The notes: generated from the letters alone by a model not told the origin. 64,000 nt of DNA from Stratiolaelaps scimitus (GCA_019614645.1 JABWDB010000001.1:19943501-20007500), one strand, 5' to 3'. Shown: positions 1 through 11,900, counted from the stretch's first letter. Made by a program: numbers and translations.

Positions 1-922
1 TTGCTTTTTTTTTCTTGTTAAAGTGGCCCTACGTGACCATTTAGACTTGTAGGCCAATGCCACAACTTTGCGTTTTGAGCGATGCTCCACTGAAGTGGTC
101 TATAACGGACGCCCCACTGAATGAATCTCGGATCGAGTGGGCAATAAACGTTAGAAAATCTGGGGTTCGGTGTCAAGCTATTCCTTCGTGAACGGTGAAA
201 TGAATCACAATGCGACTATCTTCGTGTTTCAGTTTTGTTCCGCATTGTGTAGCTAATTGGAACCCTACTAATTGGCTATCCTGATATCTGACCTCTAGCT
301 CCGTCTGGGGCTTAAGAATAGGGATATAAGACACTACATGTATGATAAGTGTTAGTATCCTTGTTAACGAATTAACAAGAACATTCTACGAAACTATGGA
401 AGCTCGCACGCCCTGAGCCAATATTGTGTATTTCCGCTTCAAAACCATTAAACATTTTATTGGTTATGCTTGCAGTTTATGCTGTAGTCTAGTACTTTTT
501 ATTGTGAATAATTATTTTAACTATAGCTTTATTGTGAATTACTATTTTAACTAATATGAAACCCCGGTCACTAAACAACATCTGTCGTCATTGTGTCCGA
601 AGCGGTTATTTCGGAAATGATGACAAACTTGTACGTACCGGTACATCCACCTCTGTAGAGAGAAGATGCAAGCCAACCTATGTCGAGGTTTGAAGATCCT
701 ATAAAAATGGTCCCCAATTCAAGTGGAATATCGTCCGTTCCGTCATGGGAGAGAGACCCAGCCTTAGCTTGTGCATTGGGAGCTTTCTTGCTCAATGTAT
801 CCGGAACTCGATTCTATAACGTATCGGAGACTTCATGTCGAATGGGGTGAACCATGTGGATGCCACGGTTGGTAACGGCAGCGAAAGACGAACGCTAGAA
901 TAGGCCGCAAAGAAGCCGCCAA
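1..922. other. AT-rich spacer without a recognisable gene
   Basis: I see no frame with a recognisable domain, no splice-bounded exon and no RNA gene. The one structured feature is a two-copy tandem repeat at 498-553, listed separately. Composition becomes more GC-rich after about 560. Confidence 0.5.
498..553. repeat. Two-copy tandem repeat, period 30
   Basis: A unit beginning TTTATTGTGAAT and ending ATTTTAACTA occurs at 498-527 and again from 528. The copies differ at only a few positions. This is a local duplication with no sign of coding potential. Confidence 0.75.
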
Positions 923-1021
923 TTTTTTTATGGGAGGTTTCGTGAGTGCTTGATGCTCATGTGTCACTACGGCTGAGTGACACATGTGCATCAAGCATTC
1001 CCGAAACCGCCCATAAAAAAA
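923..1021. repeat. Long near-perfect hairpin, 46-bp arms and 7-nt loop
   Basis: Bases 923-968 are the reverse complement of 976-1021 at about 42 of 46 positions, with the 7-base loop ACGGCTG between them. The arms start with a T run (923-929) and end with the matching A run. The mismatches are scattered single bases. Weaker inverted similarity seems to extend outwards for some tens of bases, so this may be the core of a larger inverted duplication or fold-back element. As RNA it would fold into one long stem resembling an oversized miRNA precursor or an siRNA hairpin. Short frames on both strands share the peptide KPPIKK only because the arms are the same sequence inverted. Confidence 0.85.
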
Positions 1022-1474
1022 GAGAAACCCACAAGTTGTCTCTCTACGCTCCTTCGCCTCTGCACGCTCTACCCTTTTGATAGCGAGCCGCTGCCACACG
1101 CACCACTGTCACCTATCGCCGGGAATGATGATGGCCGCAGTCTCGGCAGCAGAAACGACCACAACAGCATCACCACTTCAACTAGACTTTAAGTAAGCGC
1201 AGAAGGATGCTATATCAATAGGCATAGTGTGACAGACCCGAGGGTAACGTTGCCAGTGACCGAGCGGGGAATCCACAACGAAAGCTAACTTATACGCGTC
1301 TTTGACCTGCTATCTTCGGGTGTCCGCGTCGAACATGCGTACACGTATCATCGAAGTCACTTCGAAAGGGAAAAATGAGTAGAAGAGAACCCTCTTTTCT
1401 ACCAGAACTAGATACCCTCACACTGAAGCATACACGTACGTACATAGGATCAGCAACGGATGCAGAACGAGAAA

Positions 1475-1542
1475 ACAGCAGCAGCAGCAGCAGAAGCAAC
1501 AACAACAACAGGAAACTACTATAACAACAACACCAACAACAA
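1475..1542. repeat. CAG/CAA triplet microsatellite
   Basis: Six CAG units are followed by CAA units, with a second CAA cluster from 1523. The frame is open only across the repeat itself and gives Ala/Thr/Asn-rich peptide, so this is not read as polyglutamine coding sequence. Confidence 0.8.
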
Positions 1543-2111
1543 CTTCTGTGTAAAGGATAGCTCACCCAACAACAAAGCAGCAGAAGTAGCAGCTGCAGAC
1601 GCCGCCGCCGTCGCCGTTCCCCAAACCACATCTTTTGCTTGACATTTAGTTGAATCAGTTGGCGGCATCTCCTGCTTCTAGCGCTGGTGCAGTGGCGGTC
1701 ACAGCCCAGCCGTTTCTTCATTGTTGCTGTTGTTGTTGTTGTTGTGGTTGTAGGACTTCGAAAAAAGAGGAGGACGAGAAAGAGGACGCCGTGGAGGAAG
1801 GAAGGAAGAAGTGATGGCGATGGTTGTTATTGTAGAAATAGGACGAGGCCAGCCACAGCAGCAAGCAGAGGAAACGCATTCAACGCGACGAACAGTGGTT
1901 GCGGTAGGAAAGAAGGAATAGCATGTGAGTAGTCGAGGAGTGCCCCTACAGCAGCAGCGGCAGAAGCAGTCGCAGCAACGACGCAAGTAGCGCTGTGACA
2001 TCAGCACTTGCAGTTGGCCATGTGGGCTGGTGGCGAAGGATCCGGAGGACCCCTAGCTTCTTCTTCTCGTAGGCGGCAGCCCCTTGTGTTGTGGGCGACA
2101 CCTTCTTGCGA

Positions 2112-2133
2112 GCGACCGACCGACCGACCGACC
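2112..2133. repeat. (GACC)n tetranucleotide repeat
   Basis: Five to six tandem GACC units lie inside the first GC-rich block. Confidence 0.85.
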
Positions 2134-2870
2134 AGCTAACCGCATACCGACCTCGTCGTCTCCAAACCCTCTTCCCCGTTTTTTTCCCTTCTAGAATGTT
2201 CCGACTATTTCCTTCTGTGCTGCACAGTTTACCCCCAAGTTCCAAACCCCCAGGCCCAACACACGCAGGATCCTCCGCCCCCGCATCATCTCCCTTCAGG
2301 TCTCTCCCTCTTCACATCGTTGGACTGCGATTCGCTGCATGATGCCTTCCTTTGGTTGTTGTTGGCCTGCAAATGCCTTAGAAGAATCTCGTGACACTGG
2401 AACGACATACTATGAAAGAAAAGTAGCTCAATATCTTGCCGCCGCCACCTCTGCCGTCATGCCGTGCAAACGAGTAGGACGAGAGGGTGCCATATCGAGA
2501 CGCCACTGAACACATCGAAGCGCCATTGAACTGGATGAATCCGGCAACGCACAGGTTCCGCTCGGGGCTGACGGGTACAGCCAACGCAACCGACGCCAGC
2601 AATGCCGATAGTATCGGAAACAAAAACCGCAAAGCAAAAGAAATGCAAGGGACGTAGCCCAACGTAGACGACAAAGGATCGCTGGATAGCGCTGTATAAG
2701 CAAAGAAAAAGGTGAACGGAACAGAGTTAACAGAACTTGAATGTTTACTTTGTTACATTTCGCTGAATACGTGGGCTAAACAGATAAATATAGAGCGTTA
2801 CGACAGAAGCAATGACAGCAGCCCCTTTATCATTTCAATTATATAATACATAATATAAAATATATATTGA

Positions 2871-2916
2871 TATATATATATATATATAACAGCAGTAGCA
2901 GCAACAACAACAGCAA
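2871..2916. repeat. (TA)n tract followed by CAG/CAA triplets
   Basis: TA dinucleotides run from 2871 to about 2888 and pass directly into AGCAGTAGCAGCAACAACAA-type triplets. This is a compound microsatellite. Confidence 0.85.
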
Positions 2917-3118
2917 TCGGTAACAGCTATTTTTCTGGGTAGTATAATACAAATAACGTTACGGGATCGTATTCCGAGAATGCTTTGCTTTGACATAAGA
3001 ATAACTGTAGACGAGATACCTGATCACCAATGCAATAGTGATAATCTGTCGCCAAGCGAGCTTCCATCAAGCTGTTCGTCATCATTATCCAGGTATGATT
3101 TTGTTTACGCCTTTGCCT

Positions 3119-3203
3119 TGCTGTGCAAAGAGGCTATGTCGCCGCTTCCCTCGAGATCGTGACGGCCTCGGTTTGACACCCTGTCCCCAACTGCATCACT
3201 AAT
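3119..3203 (+). repeat. Dispersed repeat related to the interior of the MITE at 58.3 kb
   Basis: The segment aligns with about 58483-58542 in the same orientation. Shared stretches include GCTTCCCTCG, CGGCCTC and CACTAATTA, in the same order, together with a similar GCTG..CAA.GAGGC leader. This copy has about 17 extra bases between the CGGCCTC and CCAACT stretches, and I cannot see the terminal inverted repeats beside it. The simplest reading is a truncated second member of the same non-autonomous element family. Confidence 0.55.
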
Positions 3204-5376
3204 TATAACCTTTACTAATATACACAAAAATATGAAATAAATTCCCAATTGTAGGGCATTTCATGTTGTTTTGTTCACTCGTTTGTCGAACGGATGTAGC
3301 AAATCATACCTACTAATAAACATGTAAATGTGGTGACCGAGGAATTAACTCGTTAGGGAATGAAGTTAGCCCGACGCAATTCAAGCATTGTTCCTATAAC
3401 TCCCGAAGCATTGCCAAGCTGAATGTCAATTGACAGTTGTAGCGTAAAAGACCCCGCTCTTGGATCCCCAGTAGCTTTCCCTGATCTATCGCAAACCCCC
3501 TTTTAAAAGATTTATCGTCATCACTTCAGAACTCCCGAGCGTATCGAAGGCAAGCGGGTGGAAAAGTATTCGTCCTGCAGGATTGAGGACCTTCGTCGTT
3601 TGCCTTGTCCTGCCAAGGCAGTAAAATGGCCTACTACTGTAGAACGGGGATCGACTGTCAAGGACTTATGTGCAAAACAAGTGTCTTACATTAGCATACA
3701 ACATTAGGATGTGCTGCCACTTCATTTCATGATATCACTGAAGTTGGGTGAAATCAAATAGTCATGAGGGAACGATGAAGTGGTGCTTGCGTTAGATTGC
3801 ATAGTAGGCGTGCTGATCTTCGACGATGTGAAATCACCCAGCGAATCTCAACAACTGTTATGCCAGCTGGTCTGAGTCTTCGATCGGCGCCACTTTGGCT
3901 GTGACCTCCGACCACCTAGATCACATCATACAACACGTTGGGGATTCCTATACGATCTCGAGTATGCTTCATCCTTACCAATGTTCATTAGAATGCCAGA
4001 TAATTAAATGTGTAGCTAGAACGTGCTCGACTCCAGTCATCGTTGAGGAATAACAGTAGTTCTTACGTGTAAAGCAACAGCTTCGAATGACAGTTGATCA
4101 GTGACTAGGGTCGAAGATGTCCTTTCGATACATCACAAGCCAGACAAACCAAAAGCATCCATAGCCGTATTGATGCCCGCGATCATGACGTGGCTGCTAA
4201 TACAAGAGTGTCAAAGGTCAACTGAAAACTGTGCCCCATTTCGACGTACGTCGTAACAGAACAATATTCTGTGTTATTAAGATCCGCTTGACTTGTTCGT
4301 ATCTTAACTTCAATAACGGCATTCATTCTACGAATGCTGCATGCTATTGATGCCTCTATTTTGAGCCCATTGGAGTCTGAGGAAATGTTCGATGTTTAAG
4401 GTAGAGGGTTCTTCGGGTGACAAAGTTTGTATATCAAATCTGTAGCCACACATCTCGCGCATTCCATTCGGAGACAACTGCTCCGACTCGCTTGTTGCTG
4501 CAGACCAAGCAGGCGCACAAATGGCACCTTTTCCAATTGTCGTTTCACCATCCCGCACCGCGAGTGCTGACGTATCTTATATGTAGAAATGCAGCTCATC
4601 ACCAGACATATGTGAAATTTTCAAGCATGAATAGAAAACGCGTTGTTTAGTGAATAAAAATTCGTGGCTATCGTCTGCCGCGCGATGCGGGACAAGTGGA
4701 GGCTTCTGTTGCGCAACAAAGATGCGTCTCAGATATTTTAAAACGTCCCAGAGTCAAATGAGAGTAGGGCAGCACTCGACGCACGTGACACCCAGAAGTA
4801 CCTCAGATGCTAATAGAACTGAACGAAGCGGTGGACCCACAATGGAGATCAGTAGAATTGAAGTAACCGGTATACAAAACCTAACACGTACCAACTCGAA
4901 CCAACTCACATTGCACAAACCCCTATTGTATACAAGATCCGAATCAACGCCTCCTACGCCGTGTGAGAGTGGACATCGGAAAATGTGACATTGTCTTTTT
5001 TATGGATGATATGAACGGAATATATGAATGAAGGAAAAGCCAAGGAAGGGCGTCCTTTTTATGAACATCTGATAGTTTAAAAGGGGTGTAAGGTAATACT
5101 TATATAAGCATACTCAGCGGGAACTGTCTCCAGATGTCAATAACTTAAGATATCTGAAAGTACCTCGCTTATATATGGCAGAGAAATATAGAAAGGGGCA
5201 ATGTGTAAAATCTAGTTCTATGTAGTCCTATCTTTAGCTGTGTAATTCTGAGAGGCAACAACCGGCCATGGAAATATCCACATGGAAAGTGTACTGCGCC
5301 AATTGACTTAACGCATATACCATATAAGCGTTACGATATGTTCTCACATCTTGTTGTTAGTGACGCTGCTAGCCGC

Positions 5377-5414
5377 TATTTAAGGAAGCCCAAAGCGCGA
5401 CGACAGTCATTGTT
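5377..5414 (+). promoter_or_regulatory. Candidate core promoter: TATA-like box plus initiator
   Basis: TATTTAAG at 5377-5384 lies 32 bases upstream of the A in TCATTG (5407-5412), which matches the arthropod initiator TCAKTY at five of six positions. The spacing is close to the usual 30-31. The downstream sequence becomes GC-rich (about 5410-5780), as expected for a leader. The first downstream ATG (5428) opens a frame of fewer than 20 codons. No gene downstream can be named, so this rests on motif spacing alone. Confidence 0.3.
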
Positions 5415-7900
5415 TGTCTCTTGAACTATGTTGCCAAAAGTACGCTGGCGGGGGGCGGGGGGGTCTAAGCTGTCACCTTGATCGGACGGATCGTTCCGCC
5501 TTCGACGGATGCGCGAGATGTCAGGATGAAAAGGTCTCACCACCATCGTGGTCCACTACAGCGTTGGATCCGCGTACTCGTGATACCACGACTCTGTTGT
5601 GACTGCTGCTGCCGCAGTCGGCGCCCTTGTTAACGCTCAGCTTCTCAGAGCTTTGGTTCACAACAAGAAAGCGAAACGCTGGTGGAGACAGCTAGTGTCA
5701 GAAAGACGGGCAAACCACGGAACGAAGAAGTGGGACGCAGAAAAGCGTAGCCCTAGAGCCACCTCCCCCCTGCTCGTTCACCATCTGCCTTGACTTTCAA
5801 TACGTTTTCAATAGAATAGAAAGGAGATGATATCAGCATCGAGGTTGGCCGTCTCGCGAATTTGCCCTTTCTGTCTCTCACAAATGCATCGAGTGGTGCT
5901 CTATCACGTGTAAACACCTTCAAGTACATTTTCAACCTTGGACTATCTGTTTAGGGGCAGAACTCTATATTGGAAAGTTGCGACTCGCCGTCTAACCTCG
6001 ATAGAAGCCCAAGACAGATGGTCTAGGATTGCGATTCGAGAAATACAATTATAAGTTTTAAGTTTCATGAACGATATCGAACGCCCAAATTGTTACGGCA
6101 GACCTTTTCTCATAATCCAGCTTATTCTATAATACAAGTCTTGGTTCCAAGTGAACATCTAGCATATTTCGCTAGCGGCTGCTTGGAGCTTGCTACATAG
6201 AGCGGGCAGCATTATTCAATTAGTCACTATTTACTATCCCTTCTAGCTTTTACGAGCCCTCCCTTCCACCACCCTCCTAAGGCACTAAACTGTCCTTAAC
6301 CTTTACTATCCTCAAGTGCGTTGCTCGGCTTCTATACATCCAAAGATTCCTGCCTTGTTATGTACAGCGGGATCGCTCCTGTCGAATTCTTGGTCGTATG
6401 GAGAAACCGTGCAAACTCCCATCAGTGCATTCCCTTTAAACATGCGTACGCACAAAAGGCGCTAAAAAAGGGTTCACTTGTTATGAGTCACCATATTTAA
6501 AGCCACTGTCTGGCGGCACTAGATATTTTCTCTGCCATTCTGCCTCCGTCGAGCAACGCTTAAGGGCGGGGATTCAGTTTAGTAAAATCTAACCTAACTC
6601 AATTGGTCGAGTCGATCGTCATCCATCATAAACGTACTATTCTCACGAGGAGACCGCGAATTGCCTACCACGAAAAGCCGCTTGCATACGAGACTGTCTG
6701 TTCGTAAGTTTTCTCTTCTACTACCCTGGGGCCGGCTACGGCGGATACCGTACAACTGCGTAACCGAACCGACAGTAGAACTACTCATGCTGAATTGTTG
6801 GAGTTTGCGCCCTCGCGAAGGTTAGCGTTAGGCAAACATTGATTGCGCAAACATAGCCATGTTTCACGGGCGGGATTAATCTCGAAGAAGTACGCGAGAT
6901 CGTCTTATGGCCGAATACGTGAGGCAATTTCATGAGGCAATTGTTTCTCGTGTTAGTATTCAAGCATGTCTGGCGTGCATAGATGATCAATCGTCTATAT
7001 ATATGTATATATATATATACATATATGTATACAAAGAAATATTCAGAAGGTCCCATTTGATTTGCTTCTCGCTTTTGTTACCGTTGGTAATTTCAACGTT
7101 ATGTCAACTATAAAATGCACTGGCTTATAGTTTGGAATAGCTTATCAGTTTCAAGCTCCGAATCATTTACCAAATCGATGTCTCGAAGCTTTAAACGCTC
7201 TTTTATAACTTTGTTGACTGGATCTTCCGGAGTTATTTTAGGGTGGTGTGACGAAGTGCAGACGACAAGTACATTTTGTTGAAATTAATTTAACGAGGTT
7301 CAGCAAAATGTTGCTACACAAATGAAATGAGTGGCGTCCCATGCAGCTTTTAACGCTTGCAACAACTCTGATAACTCCAATGTTCGATCATGGTTATTCC
7401 GTATATTTTCGCAAGATAGTTCAACTTCTGATTTGTGCTATTGAGTCATTATAGGCAGTACTCTTCATACAAGGAACTGTTGAATTGGGTGGGATCCACG
7501 CAGAAAGCTAATTTCTCTTGAGAAATGTCGTCCGAGTGTTGCTTTGGCACGCCTACTCCTGAACAAGGGTTGTAGCTGTTTTCGGAGGGACGGAGACATT
7601 AAGGCTTGACGAAAGGACACTTTGAAATATAACGTGTATCTGCCGAGAGAAACGCTGATAGTTACTGAATAGAATGCGTACGAAGTCTGAGCAAGGAACA
7701 ACTATGTTTGCCATGCATTTTTCTACAACTCTGCTATACGGAGATCTCTGTGTTGGTAGCCATTTTTTGTACGAGTCAACGCGTAATTCAATGAATCACA
7801 AAAGTAGAAACCCTTAATTTTACACAAAGCGTGCATGTGCGTATATGTCGCATCACTGGCCTTGAACCAGTCACCTATGGCTTTGAGGAAAGATCCAGCC
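5415..7900. other. Spacer, no gene recognised
   Basis: A moderately GC-rich stretch to about 5800 is followed by AT-richer sequence. There is a (TA)n-type tract at 6995-7032. A minus-strand frame at 7465-7701 lies just downstream of the LINE relic and could be its decayed 3' part, but I see no motif to prove it. Confidence 0.45.
6995..7032. repeat. (TA)n-rich microsatellite with internal palindrome
   Basis: TA repeats broken by ATG/CAT form a self-complementary tract. Confidence 0.8.
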
Positions 7901-7921
7901 GTCGAAGGCACTACGTTGACG

Positions 7922-8524
7922 CAAGCCCAAAATCTGACAAAATGTTCTTACCCTGTTGCAAGCCTACTTTCGGCTGTTTCCCTATGCATTATAGATGTTT
8001 GTGACAATATATATATGCTTGTTAGAGATCATATATTAACTGTTTATTCACCTCCTGAGCAAAGGAGAGAAGTGATTGCAGCCATTAGTGTGAGGATGTT
8101 GCCGGAGACTCCAATCAAGGGGCAGAATTGAAATCGGACCGAAAATCAACAAATACCGCATGAAAGAAAACGCGCTGCTAAGCTGGGGTACTTCTGACAT
8201 CAGAAGAAATGTTTTACACACAGGTATGATGAAGAATCCTGTCCGAAAACCGTTCTCTTCGGCCGGAATGCCCCTCACCCTATCCAGGAATTCGCTGACC
8301 CTTCTGGTGAGAAGCGAGGACAGTAGTTTGCAGCAGGCACCTTTCCGTTGCTACGCCTTTCCAGTATGAAGGGAGCGCACGGTTGTCTCTTTCCTTTGGA
8401 TCGCCAGTAGAACAACTACTTGTTTTAGGTATTGGTTGCAAACCTAGTCAGGGCCTGCTGCCTTTCTTTGTTTCAAGCCATGAAGGGCATCCAGGATCTC
8501 ACCAACTATAAAGTCCACGCCTCT
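7922..8524 (-). pseudogene. LINE reverse transcriptase domain, multiply disrupted
   Basis: Several RT blocks appear in order on the minus strand. KAAGPD (8447-8464) is followed directly by a TAG where the next residue should be. A block with CCKLLSSLLTRRVSEFL leads to GIPAEENGFRTGFFI (8228-8272), matching the IPxxQxGFRxG block. Motif A reads AVFVDFRSDFNSAP (8118-8159) in another frame, with the first catalytic Asp kept and the second D of AFD changed to N. Motif B reads KVGLQQGKNILSDFGL (7922-7970), matching GVxQGxxLSPxLF. I found no YADD box. The order and spacing fit a jockey/CR1/R1-like RT. The frameshifts and stops show a long-dead copy. Confidence 0.8.
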
Positions 8525-8572
8525 CCGGTTTGGTCTTCATTTGATAGATCCCTGCAGTATTTCTTCGAGGCA

Positions 8573-8977
8573 CTATACATAATACTCCAAGTCAACGTCC
8601 GCTGGTATCGGCAGTACTTTGTAAGAATGCATGAGGAGCGCCTCAGCATCCACGCTACGTGTGAGTGCTCTCCGCCTGGTTGCGCCTACCGAAGTCCGCT
8701 CGATTCGCTTGCCGCTTGCAACCGGAACATATGCTTTCCGTTGAGCCCCCTTGCGCAGGGCGTGATTCTCACCTACATACGGAACCCTGTCCTGGTTCAC
8801 GTTCACTGCGAGGAGGTTTATGGTGGAGCAGCCGGCGTACTCAAAGAATTTCGGACCTGTGGGTGGATTTCCGATCCAACAGCTGAAGTCAGCTAAGGTG
8901 TCACGGAGGGCCACCGTGAGCGCCGCCGTTGGGTGATCCAAACGCGTATTGAAGTCCCCTATCATGACCAGGGGAAT
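8573..8977 (-). pseudogene. LINE endonuclease/exonuclease/phosphatase (EEP) domain, 5'-truncated
   Basis: The frame reads IPLVMIGDFNTR at its start (codons at about 8942-8977). This is the EEP strand with the catalytic Asp and Asn of GDFN. It then reads GPKFFEYAGCSTINLLAVN, matching the xPTFxxxxGxSxID strand near the domain end, although the usual Asp after the Ile is replaced by Asn. About 75 residues of weaker sequence lead into the RT domain. The family nicks target DNA for target-primed reverse transcription. Missing here are the N-terminal metal-binding Asn/Glu and, apparently, the final Asp-His pair. The frame ends at a TAG at 8570-8575. Assignment to EEP is firm; the LINE clade is not determined. 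Confidence 0.8.
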
Positions 8978-8983
8978 AATATA

Positions 8984-11900
8984 TTAAGAACATTCAATTT
9001 ATAACTTATTTTTTTAATGAGGTTAAAGGTAAATCCTGCATGAATACTAGGCCTCACAACTAAGGTACTTGCGTTACATTTTCCCTTCGAACCAGCTCTG
9101 GTATCCACGTTCATTCTAGCCTATCATTCTCCCGGAGGGTCCTTTCGGCTTCTATGCTCCCTCTGTCCCAGTTGTCTATGGTCAGGCACAATTCAATTTA
9201 AAACTAAAACTGTACAACATGCATAACGTAATAGCAACACGACATTATTTCACACTTGTTTTGATATGCTAATTATCTGCCTTGTTCTTCTATTTACCTA
9301 TACACCTTTTGAGCAATGCCTAGGTCGATGCAAAATAGAACGATGTCCGTAAAGCAGACTTTCCTTCCTCTGAACCGATAAAATTCGCCCGGTCTGCCTC
9401 TGTTGTTTGCATAAGCGATCAGATCCGTACAGAACGACACGGGTTCAGATATGGAAATTACACCGCAAGCACCGTCACCGCAGCCACCAAGATACTAACG
9501 GAGGTCGAACCCATTCTCTGGCACCTCCGCTTTTGCTCTCTCGAAGGTCCTACCGGTCCACTTCACGCAAGCCCACAAATGATCCATATGTCGTGTCGTC
9601 CTCGACGTGCTCACCTCCGAGTCTGATACCAACGAAGCAGGTCATGTAAAGGCCAAAGCGGAGAGATTCATTTGTGTCGAAATTAATTACATCGTAGAGG
9701 CAGACACGGCGTTGTGCGGAGTCTATTTCACAGATGGACCCCCCAACCACCCTACGCCTTTTTAGTGTTACCACAAAGGAAATAGATCGGTAATGAGGGC
9801 GGTTGCTAACTACCGTGACTGCGTAACGACTACGAGAACCTCAAAAATGTGTTGATTAAATATTCGACAGAAAACTTGCTGATGAATACTAATATACGCA
9901 TCTGTTGGTGATTTACGGCGGGAACAAGTAAGCGTTTATGCGTTTAGGTGTATGTTTTGACAAATCAAGGGTTGAACTATCACAGCATCGTCAGCTTTCG
10001 ACGTGGGTATCTAAGTTTAGAGGGGAACAGATTAGATACCATCCATGAAATAAAGAAAGTGTATTTTAAAATCTGAGCTTGAGATTGTGTGAGCTGAAAT
10101 TCTTTATGTAACTATTACTGACTTTGCTCAAAAGGGCTGATATACTAAGCTTAGCATAAAAGCGCAGCTCAGGTTCGACAATAGTTCTAGCTTAGACACA
10201 ACTCAGTAATCCCAATATTTCTTCTTTAAACTAACGATCGAAGTATCCATTCCAAATGTTAGTTTAGGGGATCTTGGTCCTTTTATACGCATACACTGAT
10301 AATATATATATATATATTATATAATGGAAAGTTTTTTTAGAATAAATTTTTTTAGAAGAACCACCAGCCCAGAACAACCTGCCATATCGATTTAAAGTGT
10401 CCCTCCCAATCCAGAAGACATGAAGTGACAAAGTGTGCAAGAATTTAACGTGAAAGTTATATATCTTGGCAATAAGCAGGAACAAGTCAGAACATACAAA
10501 AATGCCAATTTGACTTAATTCATAAAACAACCTCGTTATTCAAATTTTACAAAATGCTCCGCAGTTTCTAAAAGAAGCATAATCCAGAACGTTCCAACTG
10601 GCGCTCATGATGCGTACAATGGCAATTCGACCTGCCTCCTGTACAGTCTGCCATTTTTGGAAGGTATCACAATCACACTCGATCCTGATATAATATTACT
10701 AAATAGACAGGTGATCGTAGACATCGACAGCGTCTTGATTCTTCCAGCAGTTCCTTCTGTCGACTGCACAAGACACGCTATTAAATAATGTTATATCAGC
10801 ACAATTACACACCATTGAATGATGGACGTATGTAATTTTGAACAGCCGCTCCGTGTCACTGTGTACGCTGTCGAGAAAATGTGCGGACAGCGACAGGATC
10901 GAATGTTGTTTTTTTTTGCATTGCTCTTACTTCGCTTACTTGGCGTGTCGAAACATTCTGCCTTGGCCTCCGAGACATTTCACTAGCAAAACGGGTCAAT
11001 ACACCTCTGTAACACGCACCTGACTGTGACATCGCTGCAGCGCAGAGATGTCACAGCAGATGGTCAAAACGAGTGATTTTCTCCACGTCCTTCAGCTCGC
11101 CTGCACTTCTCACCCCAATATCAAATGTTGTTTTCAAACATTGGCTTTCTCTCTTCTCTATTTGCAAGGGAGCGGTCATGAGCGGCGAAGGGATGGCGAG
11201 GAACCTTTGAAGATCGATAGGTCGTCGCTGGCAAAAACGCCGCTTTCCTCTGTCGACGAAACGAGAGAAACGTGTCATTTAATGCTATCACTGCATTCAC
11301 TACTAGTGTAACAGGGGTCATCTGCCCCACTCTGCTCCGAGATGTGCTAGCAGCGCCAGAGGCGACCATGACGACGCGTCTGTTACGCCGTTTAACACTA
11401 TACCTCATCTCTTTCTATACGTGACATCACACGGGCGATGTTTAACCCCATTTCGTACACCTACGTAACTTGTAGGCGGTGCACCCTGGCCGATAGAACT
11501 CGCAGCAGCATTGAATAGCTCGATGGCAATGGTGCGTAGTATCGGGGCTGTAGATGTATCATAATAATCGTCAATAATAGCCAGCCAAAGTTGGGATCTA
11601 TTGAAAGGTAAAAACCAATCCTTTTCTTCTACTTTAGAAATATGAAATCTCACAAGTACGATTCGTTTCCGGCGAACGTCCGGCTTCTTTTAGCTACTGC
11701 CTAAAGACTTCAATAGATTGAGGATAACGGGTGTAAATTCTATAGAAGAAGATAATCGGTGCAAGTTTCCCTTTTGACAGGATTATATTATACATAGATG
11801 ACTGACCTATGCAGTGAAGCGAAAAATCATTTATTCTTTGTTGACATATCGATAAGGTTGCATTCATCGAATACAAAACGAAGAATATCCCGCTGTCATG

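Larger units (their letters stand above)
1440..2345. other. GC-rich, CpG-containing block with triplet repeats
   Basis: This block contains a (CAG)n/(CAA)n run at 1475-1511, a CAA-rich run at 1523-1542, a (GTT)n run at 1721-1750, and a GACC tetranucleotide run at about 2112-2133. Several frames are open on both strands and give poly-Leu, poly-Val or poly-Asn-type peptides, which is expected from the repeats. It could be a 5'-leader exon or a regulatory island. I see no coding evidence. Confidence 0.5.
2346..5376. other. Spacer, no gene recognised
   Basis: This is mixed to AT-rich sequence. It contains a (TA)n tract followed by CAG/CAA triplets (2871-2916) and a fragment related to the MITE at 58.3-58.6 kb (3119-3203). 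The open frames at 4328-4988 are short, overlap on opposite strands and show no domain. Confidence 0.5.
7922..8983 (-). mobile_element. Degenerate non-LTR retrotransposon (LINE) relic, endonuclease plus reverse transcriptase
   Basis: On the minus strand, an apurinic-type endonuclease C-terminal region (8573-8977) is followed by a broken reverse transcriptase (7922-8524) in the normal LINE order. The reading frame is interrupted by stops at about 8570, 8531, 8444 and 8352 and by at least one frameshift near 8160. The N-terminal half of the endonuclease is missing: the frame closes three codons upstream of the conserved strand, so the copy is 5'-truncated or was interrupted near 8980. The 3' limit is uncertain because motif C (YADD-type) cannot be found and sequence down to about 7465 may also belong. 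It is inactive. Confidence 0.85.

Noticed and set aside
1290..1721. Minus-strand frame with long Leu runs resembling a signal/transmembrane region
   Set aside because: The Leu runs are the antisense translation of the CAG/CAA microsatellite.
9978..10005. TATCACAGCATCGTCAGCTTT, like a miR-2-family mature sequence
   Set aside because: It shares the seed, but the rest differs and no complementary arm lies upstream, so no precursor can fold.
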